Positions 37,177 through 48,545 of a stretch of 64,000 nucleotides of DNA are shown piece after piece. The position numbers were made by a program, and so were the translations under genes. How positions within the stretch are numbered: the stretch's first letter is position 1; each line of letters begins with the position of its first letter. The stretch is from Garcia nutans. Its lineage: Eukaryota; Streptophyta; Magnoliopsida; Malpighiales; Euphorbiaceae. Under the pieces are notes generated by a model, which did not search any database, was not told where the DNA came from, and saw only the letters and a program-made list of their open reading frames with translations. Location of the stretch: NCBI GenBank assembly GCA_947685225.1, contig CANTUV010000024.1:58866001-58930000 (forward strand). The letters run 5' to 3'.

Positions 37177-37214
37177 CTAGGCTTTTGGCATAGCGCGAAT
37201 GTGATTCATCGCGC
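37177..37214 (+). other. Decayed double stem-loop in LTR H
   Basis: CTAGGCTTTTGGCATAG (stem 1 with mismatches), then GCGCGAA-loop-ATCGCGC (stem 2 with one mismatch). Decay fits the age of element I. Confidence 0.5.
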
Positions 37215-37297
37215 AGGTGACAGAGTAGATCCGGTTGAGCTAGAGAGTTCTTCTAGACCAGGTTGGGTCTAGACTTGTAGTGCAACTTGTTGAGTTG

Positions 37298-38487
37298 TTA
37301 TCGAGATCAGTTTGGCTTTATGCCTGGTCGACAACTATGGAAGCTATTTTTCTTATAAGAGATTTGATGGAAAAGTATAGAGAGATGAAGAAGGACTTAC
37401 ATATGGTTTTTATTGACTTGGAAAAGGCGTATGATGGAGTCCCTAAAGAAGTTTTATGGTGGTCCTAGAGCATAGGGGAATATCTATACGATATATCCAA
37501 GTCTTGAAGGATATGTATGAGGGAGCTACCACTAGTGTCCGCACTGTGGGAGGGGATACTAAGGATTTTTTCGTTTCTATTAGATTACACTAAGGTTCAG
37601 CTTTGAGCCCTTATCTTTTCACCTTGGTCATGGATGAGCTAACAAGACATATACAGGATGACATCCCTTGGTGTATGATGTTTACAGATGATATTGTATT
37701 AATAGATGAGACTCAAGCAGGGGTAAATCAAAAGTTGGAGTTATGGAGAAGCACTTTGGAATCTAAGGGTTTTAAGCTAAGTAGGACTAAGACTGAGTAT
37801 ATGCATTGTAGATTTAATAGCGAGAATAGAGAAAGAGGCAAAATTATTTTAGACGGAATAGCAGTGCCTCATAGTACTTTTTTTTAGATACCTTAGCTCA
37901 ATTCTTCAAGAAGATGGGGGTTGTGAAGAAGATGTAAATCATAGGATTAAAGCTAGTTGGATAAAGTGGAGGGGTGCTACAGGAGTTCTATGTGATCGAA
38001 AGATGCCAATTAAATTAAAAGGAAAATTTTACCGCACTATAATACGGCCTACTATGATGTATAGTAGTAAGTGTTGGGCAGTAAAAGGACAACACATGAG
38101 TAAAATGCATATTGCAGAAATGAGAATGATAAGATGGATGTGTGGTCATACTAGGATGGATAGAATCCGCAATGAGTGCATTAGAGAAAAAGTCGGGGTA
38201 GCACCTATTGAGGATAAGATATGAGAGCATAGATTGAGGTGGTTTGGCCATGTGAAATGAAGACCTAGCGATGCGCCAGTTAGAAAAACCAAACAAGTTA
38301 GAGTAGATATAACTGAGAGAGGCAGAGGTAGGCCTAAATTGACTTGGTCAAAGGTGGTCCAAAATGATCTTATGATGTTACATCTATCAGAAGAGATAAC
38401 CTTAAATCGTAATGAGTGGAAAAGAAGAATCCATATAGCTAACCCCAATTGACTTGGGATTAAGGCTTTGTTATTATTGTTGTTGTA
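37298..38487 (+). pseudogene. 5'-truncated RTE-type LINE, reverse transcriptase fragment
   Basis: Translated pieces follow a plant RTE-like RT: QFGFMPGR-like start with FIDLEKAYDGVPKEVLWW (37301-37468), SALSPYLFTLVMDELTRHI then the catalytic box FTDDIVLI (37600-37720), and the C-terminal part MRMIRWMCGHTRMDRIRN...VGVAPIEDKI (38003-38224). Stops and frameshifts occur near 37468, 37590, 37887 and 38224. The 3' end, GACTTGGGATTAAGGCTTTG followed by TTATTATTGTTGTTG, fits the short-repeat tail of RTE elements. Endonuclease and N-terminal RT are missing, as in most 5'-truncated insertions. I could not define a target duplication. Confidence 0.85.
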
Positions 38488-38980
38488 CATTTTGAGTATT
38501 ATGCATAATATATTTGTTTTGGATTTTATGTATTGTATATTATAAAGAATGTTTGGGTCAATGTATTTTGAAATGGGAGAGTAAATATGTTTTAAATTAT
38601 ATATATCTATATATAAATGTTTGAGAAACTTGGTAAAATTGAGGAGTATGGTTGAGATGGTGATTTGAAATTATTTGGGAGTGTTTTCTTTTTACAGGTT
38701 GTGTTTTGATAAATTTTGGGATGTTCAAATTACAAATAAAACTCTGGCGAATTTTTTCCAGAGATTTTCATATATAATATTTATTTTGGGTTCCTATAAC
38801 AAGTAAAGAATATTTATATGCTATTTAATTTTATATATTTAGAATTTGAAATTTTAAATTGGAAATGTGAAAAATTTTATTAAAGGGGTCTGCGACATTT
38901 TTGTACCGTATATGCATATTTTACATATGCTAAAAATATGTATTGTATGTATATAGGGTATAAGGGTGTTACATTTGTTT

Positions 38981-38993
38981 TGGTATCAGAGCC
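38981..38993 (+). other. Primer-binding site of element I
   Basis: TGGTATCAGAGCC lies seven bases after the LTR end and is followed by the stem-loop CTAGGTTTGAGGTTCTCAACCTAG. Confidence 0.85.
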
Positions 38994-39143
38994 TAGGTTT
39001 GAGGTTCTCAACCTAGGTGGGTTGATAGAGAGAGAAAATGGGGGATTTGAAAATAGTTTTTAATTGTAATACATGCATTGGCACTGGCAATTTCTGATCT
39101 CTAATATAGTATTTTTCTGCTGTGTTTGCAGATATAGGTAGTT

Positions 39144-42100
39144 ATGGCGTCTCGTTCGCATCAGGCTGCTAAGGGTAGTGCAGAGAGTGTGGCTCCAGAT
39201 GAGAGTAAAGATGGAGCTAGAGTTGTGTCTGCTGGTGAGGCATCTGTTTTTGTGCCTGTGAGGCGAGCAGCTGATGAGATTTCATCTGGCTGGGTATGGC
39301 ATATGGTAGAGTTGTTGAGGCAGGCTCTAGTTCTGCAGCCGCCACAGCCACAGCCGCAGCCGCAGTTGTCGGTGAGGTAGTATGATAAATTGAGAAAGTA
39401 TAGAGCTGAGGACTTTGTTGTTACTACAGACCCTGTTTAGCAGAGTAGTGGCTAGACAGGGTTCAGAGGGTATTCATTCAGTTGCAGGCTAGTCCAAAAA
39501 AGAAGTTTGATTATGCCATATCTCTTCTACAGAGGGATGCATATGATTGGTGAAAGACGGTTCCACATGCTCTAGATGATCCACCAGTCCTGACCTATGA
39601 TGATTTCCTGCGGGATTTTGAGTAGAAGTATACTCCGAGAGAGCATAAAGATGCAAAGAAGATGGAGTTCCTGAGTCTAAGATAGGATACCAGGACATTA
39701 ACCGAGTATGAGATTGAGTTTATCCGGTTGAGTCACTATGCTGGTGGGATAATTTCTGACGAGTTTAACAGGTGCAGGAGGTTTGAGAAGGGACTGAGAC
39801 CCTCTATCATGTGCATTATCATAGGCTCTTGGTATCAGGATTTTTTCCAGTTAGTTGCAGCTGCTAGGAGTGTAAAGAGAGCAGAGGGTCCTGCAGCAGC
39901 TGCCAGGGTTGAGGAGACCAGAGTTAGGAGACCCAAGAGTGAGGCAGGGTCTTCATTAGTGAAGAGAGGTTGATGGGATATTTTCAGAGGTCTAGTAGGA
40001 GTCGGGGGTAGTTTGGCAGGTCAATATAGTAGCAGAGACAGAGATAGAGACCTGCAATTTCAGTGGCTAGTGCTCCGACCCCAGTCGCTCAGAGGCCTGC
40101 TCCACCTACTTGTGTTCATTGTGATAGAGCACACGGAGCTGTTTGTTGGTGGAGATGTGCTTTAGGAGTGTGTTTTAGATGTGGGTTGTCAGACCATTTT
40201 ATCAGAGATTGTCCCGAGCCACCAGAGGTTAGACAGGCAGATACTACAACATCTTGACCTAATGTCAAAGGGGGTCATGGTGGCAGAGGTTTTGGTAGAG
40301 GTGGTCAATCTGGGTCTAGTCTGAGAGGAGGTTCTACAGTTGCAGGTAGTAGACCAGATGAGGCAGGACCATCACAGTGGATTTATGTGATTTTCAAGCA
40401 GCCAGATGCTTCAGCTGTTATTACTGGTACTTTTACATTATTTGGCATTTCAGTTCTTGCATTATTCGACCCTGGTTCAACTTATTCTTACATCAGTGCA
40501 TCCATCTTGCCTGTGAGTGATCTGCATTCTGAGTCCTTAGGATTAGATATTTTGGGCACAATTCCTCAAGGGCATAGTGTTGTGGTAAGCAAGGTGCACC
40601 GAGATAGTCCAGTTGTTGTTCAGGATGAGGAGTTTTTTGGTGACCTGATTGAGATGCCTTTCAGGGAGTATGACCTGATTTTGGGCATGGATTGGTTATC
40701 CAAGCATGGGGCTGTGGTAGACTGTCAGAAGAAATGTGTTACTTTGAGAACACGTGATGGTAGGAATGTTATAGTATCTAGTGAGTAGAGGTACCTTTCA
40801 TCCATGTTTGTTTCAGCTGTTTCAGCTGGGAGGATGATTCAGAAGGGATGTGAGGCTTATCTTGCTCATTTTGTAGATACTAGAGTAGTGGGGTCCTTGC
40901 TTGACAGTATATCCACAATTGCCGAGTTTTTAGATATTTTCCCTGATGAGTTGCCAAGGGTACCTCCTGAGAGAGAAGTGGAGTTTGGTATCGATTTGTT
41001 GCCTGGTACCACTCTTATCTCTATTACCCCTTATCGGATGGCACCTGCTGAGTTAAGAGAATTGAAGGTGCAGTTGTAGGAGTTATTGGAAAAAGGGTTT
41101 GTCTGCCCTAATGTGTCCCCGTGGGGAGCACCTGTGTTGTTTGTGAAGAAGAAGGATGGCACCAAGAGATTGTGTATTGATTATAGGTAGTCGAATAAGG
41201 TGACCATCAAGAACAAGTATCCTTTGCCTCGGATAGATGATCTCTTTGATCAGTTGAAGGGAGCAGCAGTATTCTCTAAGATCAATCTGAGATCAGGGTA
41301 CCATCAGTTGAGAGTCAGAGATGTGGATGAACCCAATATAGCTTTTCGCACTAGGTATGGGCATTATGAGTTTCTGGTGATGCCTTTTGGATTGACGAAT
41401 GCACTAGAGCTTTTATGGATTTGATGAACAGGGTGTTCAGACCATATTTAGATCAGCTTGTGGTGGTCTTCATTAATGACATCTTGGTGTATTCGCATAA
41501 CAAGGAGTATCATGATAGGCATTTACTGATTGTATTGCAGACTCTAAGAGAGAAGCAGTTGTATGCTAAGCTGTCTAAGTGTGAGTTCTGGCTTGATCAG
41601 GTAGCTTTTCTCGGTCATGTGGTTTGAGCAGAGGGTATTAGAGTTGATCCAAGTAAAGTTGAGGCTATCTTGAATTGGAGTCCATCGAAGACTGTGACAG
41701 AGGTTAGAAGTTTTCTAGGATTGGTAGGCTATTATCATCGGTTTGTGAAGGTTTTTCTATAATAGCTACACCACTCACTAGATTGCTTCGGAAAGGAGTT
41801 AGATTTATGTGGACAGATCGGTGTCAGGCTAGTTTTGAGCAGCTAAGGGAGATGTTGACTCAGGCTCCTGTCCTTACCCTACATGTGGAAGGTAAACCAT
41901 ATGTGATATACAGTGATGCTTCACATAGTGGTTTAGCAACTTCAGGGTTGCTCCAACCTTTATCAGTGCAAGAGTGAAAATGGGAGTGAGTGATAATGGA
42001 TTTTGTAGCTGAAATGCCTTTGACCCAGAAGAAGCATGATGCAATCTGGGTGATAGTTGATCGAATGATGAAGACAGCTCATTTTTTTCCAGTTCGGATG

Positions 42101-42940
42101 GATTATTCTCTCTTGAGAAGTTGGCTGAGCTGTATATGAATGAGATAGTTAGGTTGCATGGAGTCCCAGTTTCTTTGGTGTCGAATCGAGATCCCCAGTT
42201 TACTTTGAGGTTTTGGAATAGTTTGCATTATGCTTTGGGTCCTCGATTGCATTTTAGTACTGCTTTCCATCCTCAAACAGATGGGCAGACAGAGAGAGTG
42301 ATACAAATTCTGGAGGATATGTTGAGGAGCTATATCATTTATTTTATCGAGAATTGGGACAGATTTTTGCCATTAATTGAGTTTGCTTATAACAACAGTC
42401 ACCAGTCCATTATTGGGATGACTCCTTATGAGGCTTTATATGGCAGGAGATGTAGGACACCTTTGCGTTGGGTTGAAGTTGGAGAAAGTAAACTGGTTGG
42501 CCCTGATTTGATTAAGGAAACAGAGGTGAAAGTGAAGGTGATTCGAGGTTGTTTAAAAGCAGCTTCAGACCAAAAGAAATCCTATTCAAATTTAAAGAGA
42601 AGAGACATTGAGTTAAGTGTGGGAGATAAAGTGTTTCTGAAGGTGTCTCCATGGAAGAAGATTTTGAGATTTGGCCGCAAAGGAAAGTTGAGTCCTTGTT
42701 TCATAGGACCATATTAGATGTTGGAAAGAGTTGGTCCAATGGCTTATAGACTAGCTTTTGCCGCCAGAGTTAAATCAAATACATAATGTTTTCCATATCT
42801 CGATGCTTCGAAGATATAGGTCTGACCCATCTCATATCTTGTCAGTGGAGTCCATTGAGGTGAGTCCAGATCTGACTTATGAGGAAGAACCAGTGGCGAT
42901 TTTGGCACGAGAGGTTAAAGAATTGAGGAATAAGAGGGTA
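39144..42940 (+). pseudogene. gag-pol: Element I gag-pol, decayed, internal deletion, 3' end cut
   Basis: It starts at ATG 39144 (MASRSHQAAKGSAES), with the same pre-ATG context as E and B. Gag, zinc knuckle CFRCGLSDHFIRDC, protease (DPGSTYS), RT, a partial RNase H, the integrase core and the start of the chromodomain are recognisable but carry many stops. The RT active site reads FINDIL instead of FIDDIL, and integrase reads VSNRDPQ instead of VSDRDPR. Near 41936 RNase H (SDASHSGL) jumps directly to the integrase region (SGLLQPLSV), a loss of about 770 bp relative to E. The frame is cut at 42940 in the chromodomain by another LTR-like sequence. This copy is long dead. Confidence 0.9.
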
Positions 42941-43329
42941 TGTAGACCCTTAATTTTTGACCTAGTCCGGTCCAATATATTTTATTTAGTCCAAAATAAT
43001 TTTTATATTGTCCAATATATTTTAGTTACTCCAAAATAATTTTTATGGTATCTTGATTAATTTTAATATTTATTTTAGTAAAAAATGGTGAAATAAAAAA
43101 ATTCAAAAATAATAAAAAATAACAAAAATAAAAAAATCGGCGACGGAAAAATCATCGCCGAAAGTCAGCGCGGGCCCGTGGGCATTTCGCCAGGAAACTC
43201 CTGCGGGCGAAATTGCCCAGGCCATTTTGCTCGCAGAATTTTTCTGCTTGCCCCCTGCTTGAATGATCTGAAACTTTAGCGAAAGAGAGTGAAAAGTAAT
43301 AAGACTTAATTTTTGAGATGGTTGAGGTT

Positions 43330-43804
43330 TTGGGTTCTTGGATTTGATTTGGGTACTTAGACCCGAGATTGGGTACTTGAACCCGAGATTGATTGAATTT
43401 GGGTACTTGGAACCGGGATTGGGTACTTGGACCCGAGATTGATTTAATCTGGGTACTTGGACCCGAGATTGTGTACTTGGACCCAAGATTGAATTTGATT
43501 TGGGTACTTGGACTCGAGATTGGATACTTGGACCCGAGATCATGTACTTGGACCCAAGATTGATTTAATTTGGGTACTTGGACCCAAGATTGAGTACTTG
43601 AACTCGATATTGGATACTTGGACCCGAGATAGAGTACTTGGACCCGAGATTGGATTGAATTTGGATACTTGGACCCGGGATTGGTTACTTGGACCCGAGA
43701 TTGGATTGATTTGGGTACTTGGACCCAAGATTGGGTACTTGAACCCGAGATTGAATTTGATTTGGGTACTTGGACTTGAGATTGGATTGAATTTGGGTAC
43801 TTTG
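43330..43804 (+). repeat. GGGTACTTGGACCCGAGATT tandem array
   Basis: About 18-20 copies of a 20-bp motif, some separated by GAATTTGATTT-like spacers. The ORFs on both strands across it (for example 43508-43876) are low-complexity repeat translations. The array continues at 57254-57375, showing that everything between was inserted. Confidence 0.85.
43800..43804 (+). other. Target-site duplication of the solo LTR, left copy
   Basis: CTTTG precedes TGTCACATTCG at 43805; the same CTTTG follows the LTR end at 57254-57258. Confidence 0.8.
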
Positions 43805-45577
43805 TGTCACATTCGCCTACTGCATTTATGCAGTGTAGACACGTGCATAGCGAGAGTAGGGAAAAGGAGAAGATAATTCTTGATAACAGCCCTAGATAAG
43901 GTTGTATGACAAAAGGGACATAATTGTAATTTTTAATAAAGTTGGGGACGTAGATGTAATTTCAAAGAAAGTTGCACCGGATGTTCTTAATAGTGCATAT
44001 AACAGATTTCAAAAATGGAAAATAGAGAAAAACCGGGTCACAACGATGCGTAACGGTTTTTCCAGAAAACGCACGGTTTGGAAGATATAGGGGATGTTGA
44101 CTAGGGGCATTTTGGTCATTATCAATTAAAGTTATACATGAATTTAAGGTAGGAAATAAAAACGTGAGTACGTAGAGAATGGCAAGGGGTAAATATGAAA
44201 CAATCGTCAGTAGAAATGGAGCCGGAGAAAACCCGAGCAAAAATAGGACCTAAAGGGAATTTTGTAAAAAGTTGAGGGCTTATCGGTAATTTTTCAAAAT
44301 GACTTGGAAACCTAAAATAGACCTTATAAATAGAAAGTAGAGGTCGAGAGGATCAAAACTATATATAGTTTGACTCATGGAACTATACGGTTTAAAAGAT
44401 ATGATCGATTAATCGCCGGAACGTAATGTGGGCCCGGTTTCGTGTCGGGACCGGATAAGTAACCCGGGACAACTTTATGAGATCCAATGGGAAGAGAGAC
44501 AAGTGGAAAGAAGTAAAGGAAAAAGGAAGTTATAAAAATCAAAGGTTGGCCAATCAAAAGAGAACATTTAGCATATGTAATAAATGTGTAATAAATGAAG
44601 AAAGAGAAAAAGTGGACAAGTGGGCAAGGTGATCATCATTTCTTTTGTATATAAATATATGTGATATGAAGAACCAATTTCTCTCTTTTCCACTTGCAAA
44701 TTTCGGCCAACAAAGGGAAACACCAAAGGACTTCTAAGTTTCTCCAAATTTGATTTTTAAGGTTTTCTAGTAAGTAGACTTTGATTTTAGTATTAATTTT
44801 AGGTAGTTATATAACTATTGGAAGATTGGAAATTAGGATTCTTATGGTGGATTTGGAAATTTTAAGTAGTTATGATATTAATCAATTAAATGAAAGAATC
44901 AAGGTTTCTAAGGTTTAATAAGGTTAGATTAGGGTTTAGTTTGAAAAGAAATGGAGGATAGCTTATTAATCTAAATTGCTAAGGTTTATGTTTAAGGGTG
45001 TGTTCTTGAATTTCTTGAAGGAAAAACAAAGATTAAGGAAGGAGAAGGAGGAAAAGAAAAAGGGGAAGTACAAGAATAAGGTTTGGTACTCTACCTTTGA
45101 ATAATTAGTTTGGTACTTTACTTTTGAATAATAAATTTTGGTTTGATGCTTTACAAACTTTGGTTTATGAAAGTTTTGTTGTTGATGCTTAAATATATTG
45201 ATTTGAGTTAAACATGCAAAAGTTGTCAAAGAGAAGTGTTTGAATTTTCACTTTACCATTAAAGAAGCCTTAATATTGATTTGCAAAAGAAAAATAAACT
45301 ATCCTATGCATTTTATGTGTTTGGGCCGAAATGGTCCCAAAAAGACAACTTTCTAGATCTTTTTGTGGAAATCGTTTGAGGCAGCAAATGAATGAATTTT
45401 TCAACGAAATTTTACATGCAATTAGTCAACATATAAAACAAGTTTTCTGTAAAATTTTAGCTAAAAATAAGATCATTTACTTGGTCAAATGCATGACTGA
45501 AGTGGACTGAAATTTTAACGAAAACCCAGATTTTACTATTCATTTGGTCATGCCATTTTGCGTTGCCGATTTGTCTC
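43805..45577 (+). repeat. Solo LTR, left part (C/F-related family)
   Basis: It starts TGTCACATTCG and is interrupted at 45577 by element E; it resumes at 56047. Joined, it is about 2,980 bp with no coding interior, so it is a solo LTR left by LTR-LTR recombination. It shares scattered stretches with C and F (for example AAAACGCACGGTTTGGAAG). ORFs in it, such as 43902-44090, have no recognisable domain. Confidence 0.8.
45573..45577 (+). other. Target-site duplication of element E, left copy
   Basis: GTCTC immediately before the 5' LTR; the right copy is at 56042-56046. Five bases is usual for Ty3/gypsy integrase. Confidence 0.9.
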
Positions 45578-47316
45578 TGTAATATCCTCATTTATGCCCT
45601 AGAAGTTTTGAGTATGTTGTTGTTATTGTGGTTGTTGATATATATATTGGGAAGTGAATGTTTGTGCATATATGTGTTAAATTGTAAGAGAAAAGAAATG
45701 GGAAGAGAATGTATATGTATATGTGTTTTGGAGAAGAAATTTAGGGTTTAGAGACAAATGTATATGTTGTTTATATGATGATATAATTAACATATACATT
45801 GGTCAAATGAAGAGTCAAGGTGATGGTTAAGTGGAAGAAGATATTTTTGGTTGTTAATGAAATTACTATAAAGGGCTTATATGAGACAAAGAGTTAGTTA
45901 TATGGTTAAGGGTGTTTTGGTAATTTTCCTTGTAAGATGCATGGTGGAGATTAAAAGAAGAAAAGGTGTTTGACTTGTGCATTTTCTTCTTTCTTTCTTG
46001 AAGTGGCCGGATTCTCCATAGACAAAGAGAGAAAGAGAGGTGATCTTGAGGTTTGAAGCATTTTGAAGAAAGAAACAAGGGTTTTGGTTAAAGATTTGTG
46101 GATTTCTTCATTTGAGGTAAGATCTTTTCTCTAATTTCTTCAATTCTTTTGAAGTGGTATGATTAAGTTGCTTATGGTATGATTGTAAGTATTGATTTTG
46201 CTTGATAGATGAGAAGTTGGGTTGGTGTTGGTGATGGAAGAGTAAGATTGGTGTTTAGTGAAATTGTTTCTGTTTTAGGATTAGTAAAGGCTGTGACTTG
46301 TATGATTTTTAATTAATTTTAGAAAAATGTTCTTGAAGTGAATTTTTGATATGTTGTGCCTCTATGAGTCTAGAATGACAGAAAAATATGTTGATTCGAT
46401 TTTGGAATGGTTATGAGTTTAGAAAAATTATTTTCATTAGACCTGTTCCAGCAGGTACCTTAACTGGGACAGCTATATTTCGGGATTTTTAATAAAATGT
46501 AGAAAAATCATATTCAATTGAATTTTGGATATGTTGTTTCTTAGTGAGTCTAGTATTTGAGAAAAATAATTTGGAACCACGTTGATTGAATTTGATTTAT
46601 GGAATTCACAAAGTTCAGAACTGCTGCCAGGATGCAGGGCAATTGGGGCAGTCTGGTTAGGTGAACTATTTGACCAAGATTTTGTGTTCAGTTTGATCTG
46701 AAATTTTAAAGGGATGATTTTAAGATATAAAACTAAATTCTGTAAAAATTTTAGAATTTTTAGTCAAGTAGATTATTTTATACAATTTTTCAAAATAAGG
46801 ATAAAATGGAGTTTAAAACCAGAATGTACTATTTATGGTTAGGGTTTTAATTCTTTGTTCTTCTTGCATTGCTTTGGTTCTCCAAAGGTAGGTTGGTCCT
46901 TAAACCTAACCCTAAACACTTTAAACACACTTGAATCAATGAATGTTATAATCAATTGTTCTTTGCCCTAATTGCATTGTTGAGATTGAACAATGTTATG
47001 TTGTGCATTGTGAATGGTAATGTGTTTCATGAGTAATGTGGAATGAAATGTTGATATTTATGAATGATGCTATGTGAGATATAATGTGATCATGGATGAG
47101 ATATATATATATATATATATACTTGAATAATGAGATGTTATATTATGAAATGAAATGTGAAGCCATTGTTATTGGCTAAGATGATGTAATTGAAAGAAAG
47201 AAGGCATGTTTGCCTAAATGTGATGAGAATTGAGAATGGAAATGAATTGTTTGTTTAATATGTTATTCAGTTTCAGAGTTCTGGATTTGGGTGGCATGCC
47301 TAAGAAATGGTGAAAG

Positions 47317-47481
47317 GTAACAGTCTTGCCGGGTTGAGGACCTCCTCATAGGTGTTGAGTTGATGGTCCAAGAGACTGGGTCTGTTACACTATGAGATAC
47401 ATGATTTGTAACAGTCTTGCCGGGTTGAGGATCTCCTCATATGTATTGAGTTGATGATCCAAGAGACTGGGTCTGTTACAC
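47317..47481 (+). repeat. 91-bp minisatellite in the E 5' LTR
   Basis: Two copies starting at 47317 and 47408: GTAACAGTCTTGCCGGGTTG... ending GACTGGGTCTGTTAC. The ends GTAACAG and CTGTTAC are mutually complementary. The copy in the 3' LTR is at 54980-55144. Confidence 0.85.
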
Positions 47482-47822
47482 TATCCATGGATAGAGATAC
47501 ATGTATATACATTGCCTACGGGCGTGATTATTGTGACTATGAACCAAAGCAGTAACTCTGAACTCTGAATATCGTATTAAATACTTGTTGGGCCCATAGG
47601 TGTCAGGGTTATATGAATGTCCTAAATAATGTTATGAGTTAATGAAATGAGATGTTGGTTATTGAGTATGATTGATTAATGTTGAATGTGGTATGCTCAT
47701 ATGACTATGAATTGTGAAATGCATAATTATGTGGTTAACTTTATATTTATGATATTGATCTTATCAATAACATATGTGGCATTGCATTACATTAAAGCAT
47801 ACCATTAGCATGTTTTATCTTA

Positions 47823-47860
47823 CTAAGCCGTTGGCTTAGCGCGAATGTGATTCTTCGCGC
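47823..47860 (+). other. Double stem-loop in the E 5' LTR
   Basis: Stem 1 CTAAGCC-GTT-GGCTTAG (47823-47839), stem 2 GCGCGAA-TGTGATTC-TTCGCGC (47839-47860). Seven perfect pairs each, adjacent. Confidence 0.7.
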
Positions 47861-48068
47861 AGGTGACAAGGAAGAACCAGAGAGTTCCTCTAGGCCGGGT
47901 CGAGCCTAGATTTTGAAGATTGAATAGTGGGCTTTAAGATCGAAGACTGACTGCCAAACATGTATAAATTTTATGTGTTGTAAAACTTGAGTTTTGATGT
48001 ATATGAATTTGTAAATATTGTTACTTTCCGTTGCATAGTGAACAAAGATTTTATCTGCTGTATTTCAT

Positions 48069-48074
48069 AATAAA
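48069..48074 (+). promoter_or_regulatory. Possible polyadenylation signal in the E 5' LTR
   Basis: AATAAA about 210 bases after the double stem-loop and 300 before the LTR end; the equivalent in the 3' LTR is 55732-55737. Position suits RNA 3'-end formation, but this is motif evidence only. Confidence 0.35.
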
Positions 48075-48383
48075 CCTTTACTTTATTTTGTACTAGAAGT
48101 GTAAATCCTTTTTGCAGGTTGTAGTTGAGGTTATAAGGGGGATTTATTGGAAGTGTATTGAGAATGATTTTGTTTGCATTGGTTTGTGTAAAAATGTTTT
48201 CAAAAATTAGAAAAAAACCAGTTTTGTCGACACTTGGGATTGAATTTTTAGGCAAAACTATGGCAAAATTTCTATAAAAATCGGAACAAAAATTTGACTA
48301 AGTAAAAGTGGTAGCAACATTAGGATAGGGTGGCGCCTCTACTCAGCTTACACACGTAGGTCGGGAAGGGGTGTTACAATTTT

Positions 48384-48396
48384 TGGTATCAGAGCC
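48384..48396 (+). other. Primer-binding site of element E
   Basis: TGGTATCAGAGCC, complementary to the 3' end of initiator tRNA-Met, five bases after the LTR. A stem-loop CTAGGTT-TGAGATTCTC-AACCTAG follows (48396-48419). The leader to the ATG ends CTGCTGTGTTTGCAG then ATATAGGTAG, conserved in B and I. Confidence 0.92.
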
Positions 48397-48545
48397 TAGG
48401 TTTGAGATTCTCAACCTAGATCAATTGTAAGAAAAAGAATATTTTGATTTTTAAAGTGGGTTTTTGAGTAAAATACATGTTTTGGTATGGCAGTCTTTGA
48501 TCTTTAATGAGGAATATTCTGCTGTGTTTGCAGATATAGGTAGAG

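Larger units (their letters stand above)
36962..38973 (+). repeat. H: 5' LTR of element I, left end removed, with LINE insert
   Basis: The sequence from GACCAAAGCAGTAACTCTG onward matches the last ~860 bp of the E LTR, interrupted by a LINE fragment at about 37298-38487, and ends AAGGGTGTTACA at 38973 just before a PBS. The left two-thirds of the LTR are missing because D abuts at 36961. Confidence 0.75.
42941..43804 (+). repeat. L: start of another LTR-like sequence
   Basis: TGTAGACCCTTAATTTTTG begins exactly where element I is cut, with GGGTA as the possible target duplication. It includes an AT-rich stretch (42960-43130), a stem-loop CGGCGA...TCGCCG (43138-43160) and a tandem array, and resumes at 57254 after the nested insertions. 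I do not recognise its family and cannot see its end. Confidence 0.45.
45578..48378 (+). repeat. 5' LTR of element E
   Basis: 2,801 bp, TGTAATATCC to GGTGTTACA. It differs from the 3' LTR only at A46380 (T at 54045) and by one extra AT in the dinucleotide run near 47101-47120. Its middle (46150-46840) is nearly identical to the A LTR at 4510-5100. Confidence 0.95.

Noticed and set aside
37603..37887. Reverse transcriptase as a possible retron or domesticated RT gene
   Set aside because: Motifs and the 3' tail fit a plant RTE-type LINE, and the frame is broken in several places.
43508..43876. Repeat protein-like ORF (WTRD/LGPKI repeats)
   Set aside because: It is a translation of the 20-bp tandem array and exists on both strands; no start context or domain.
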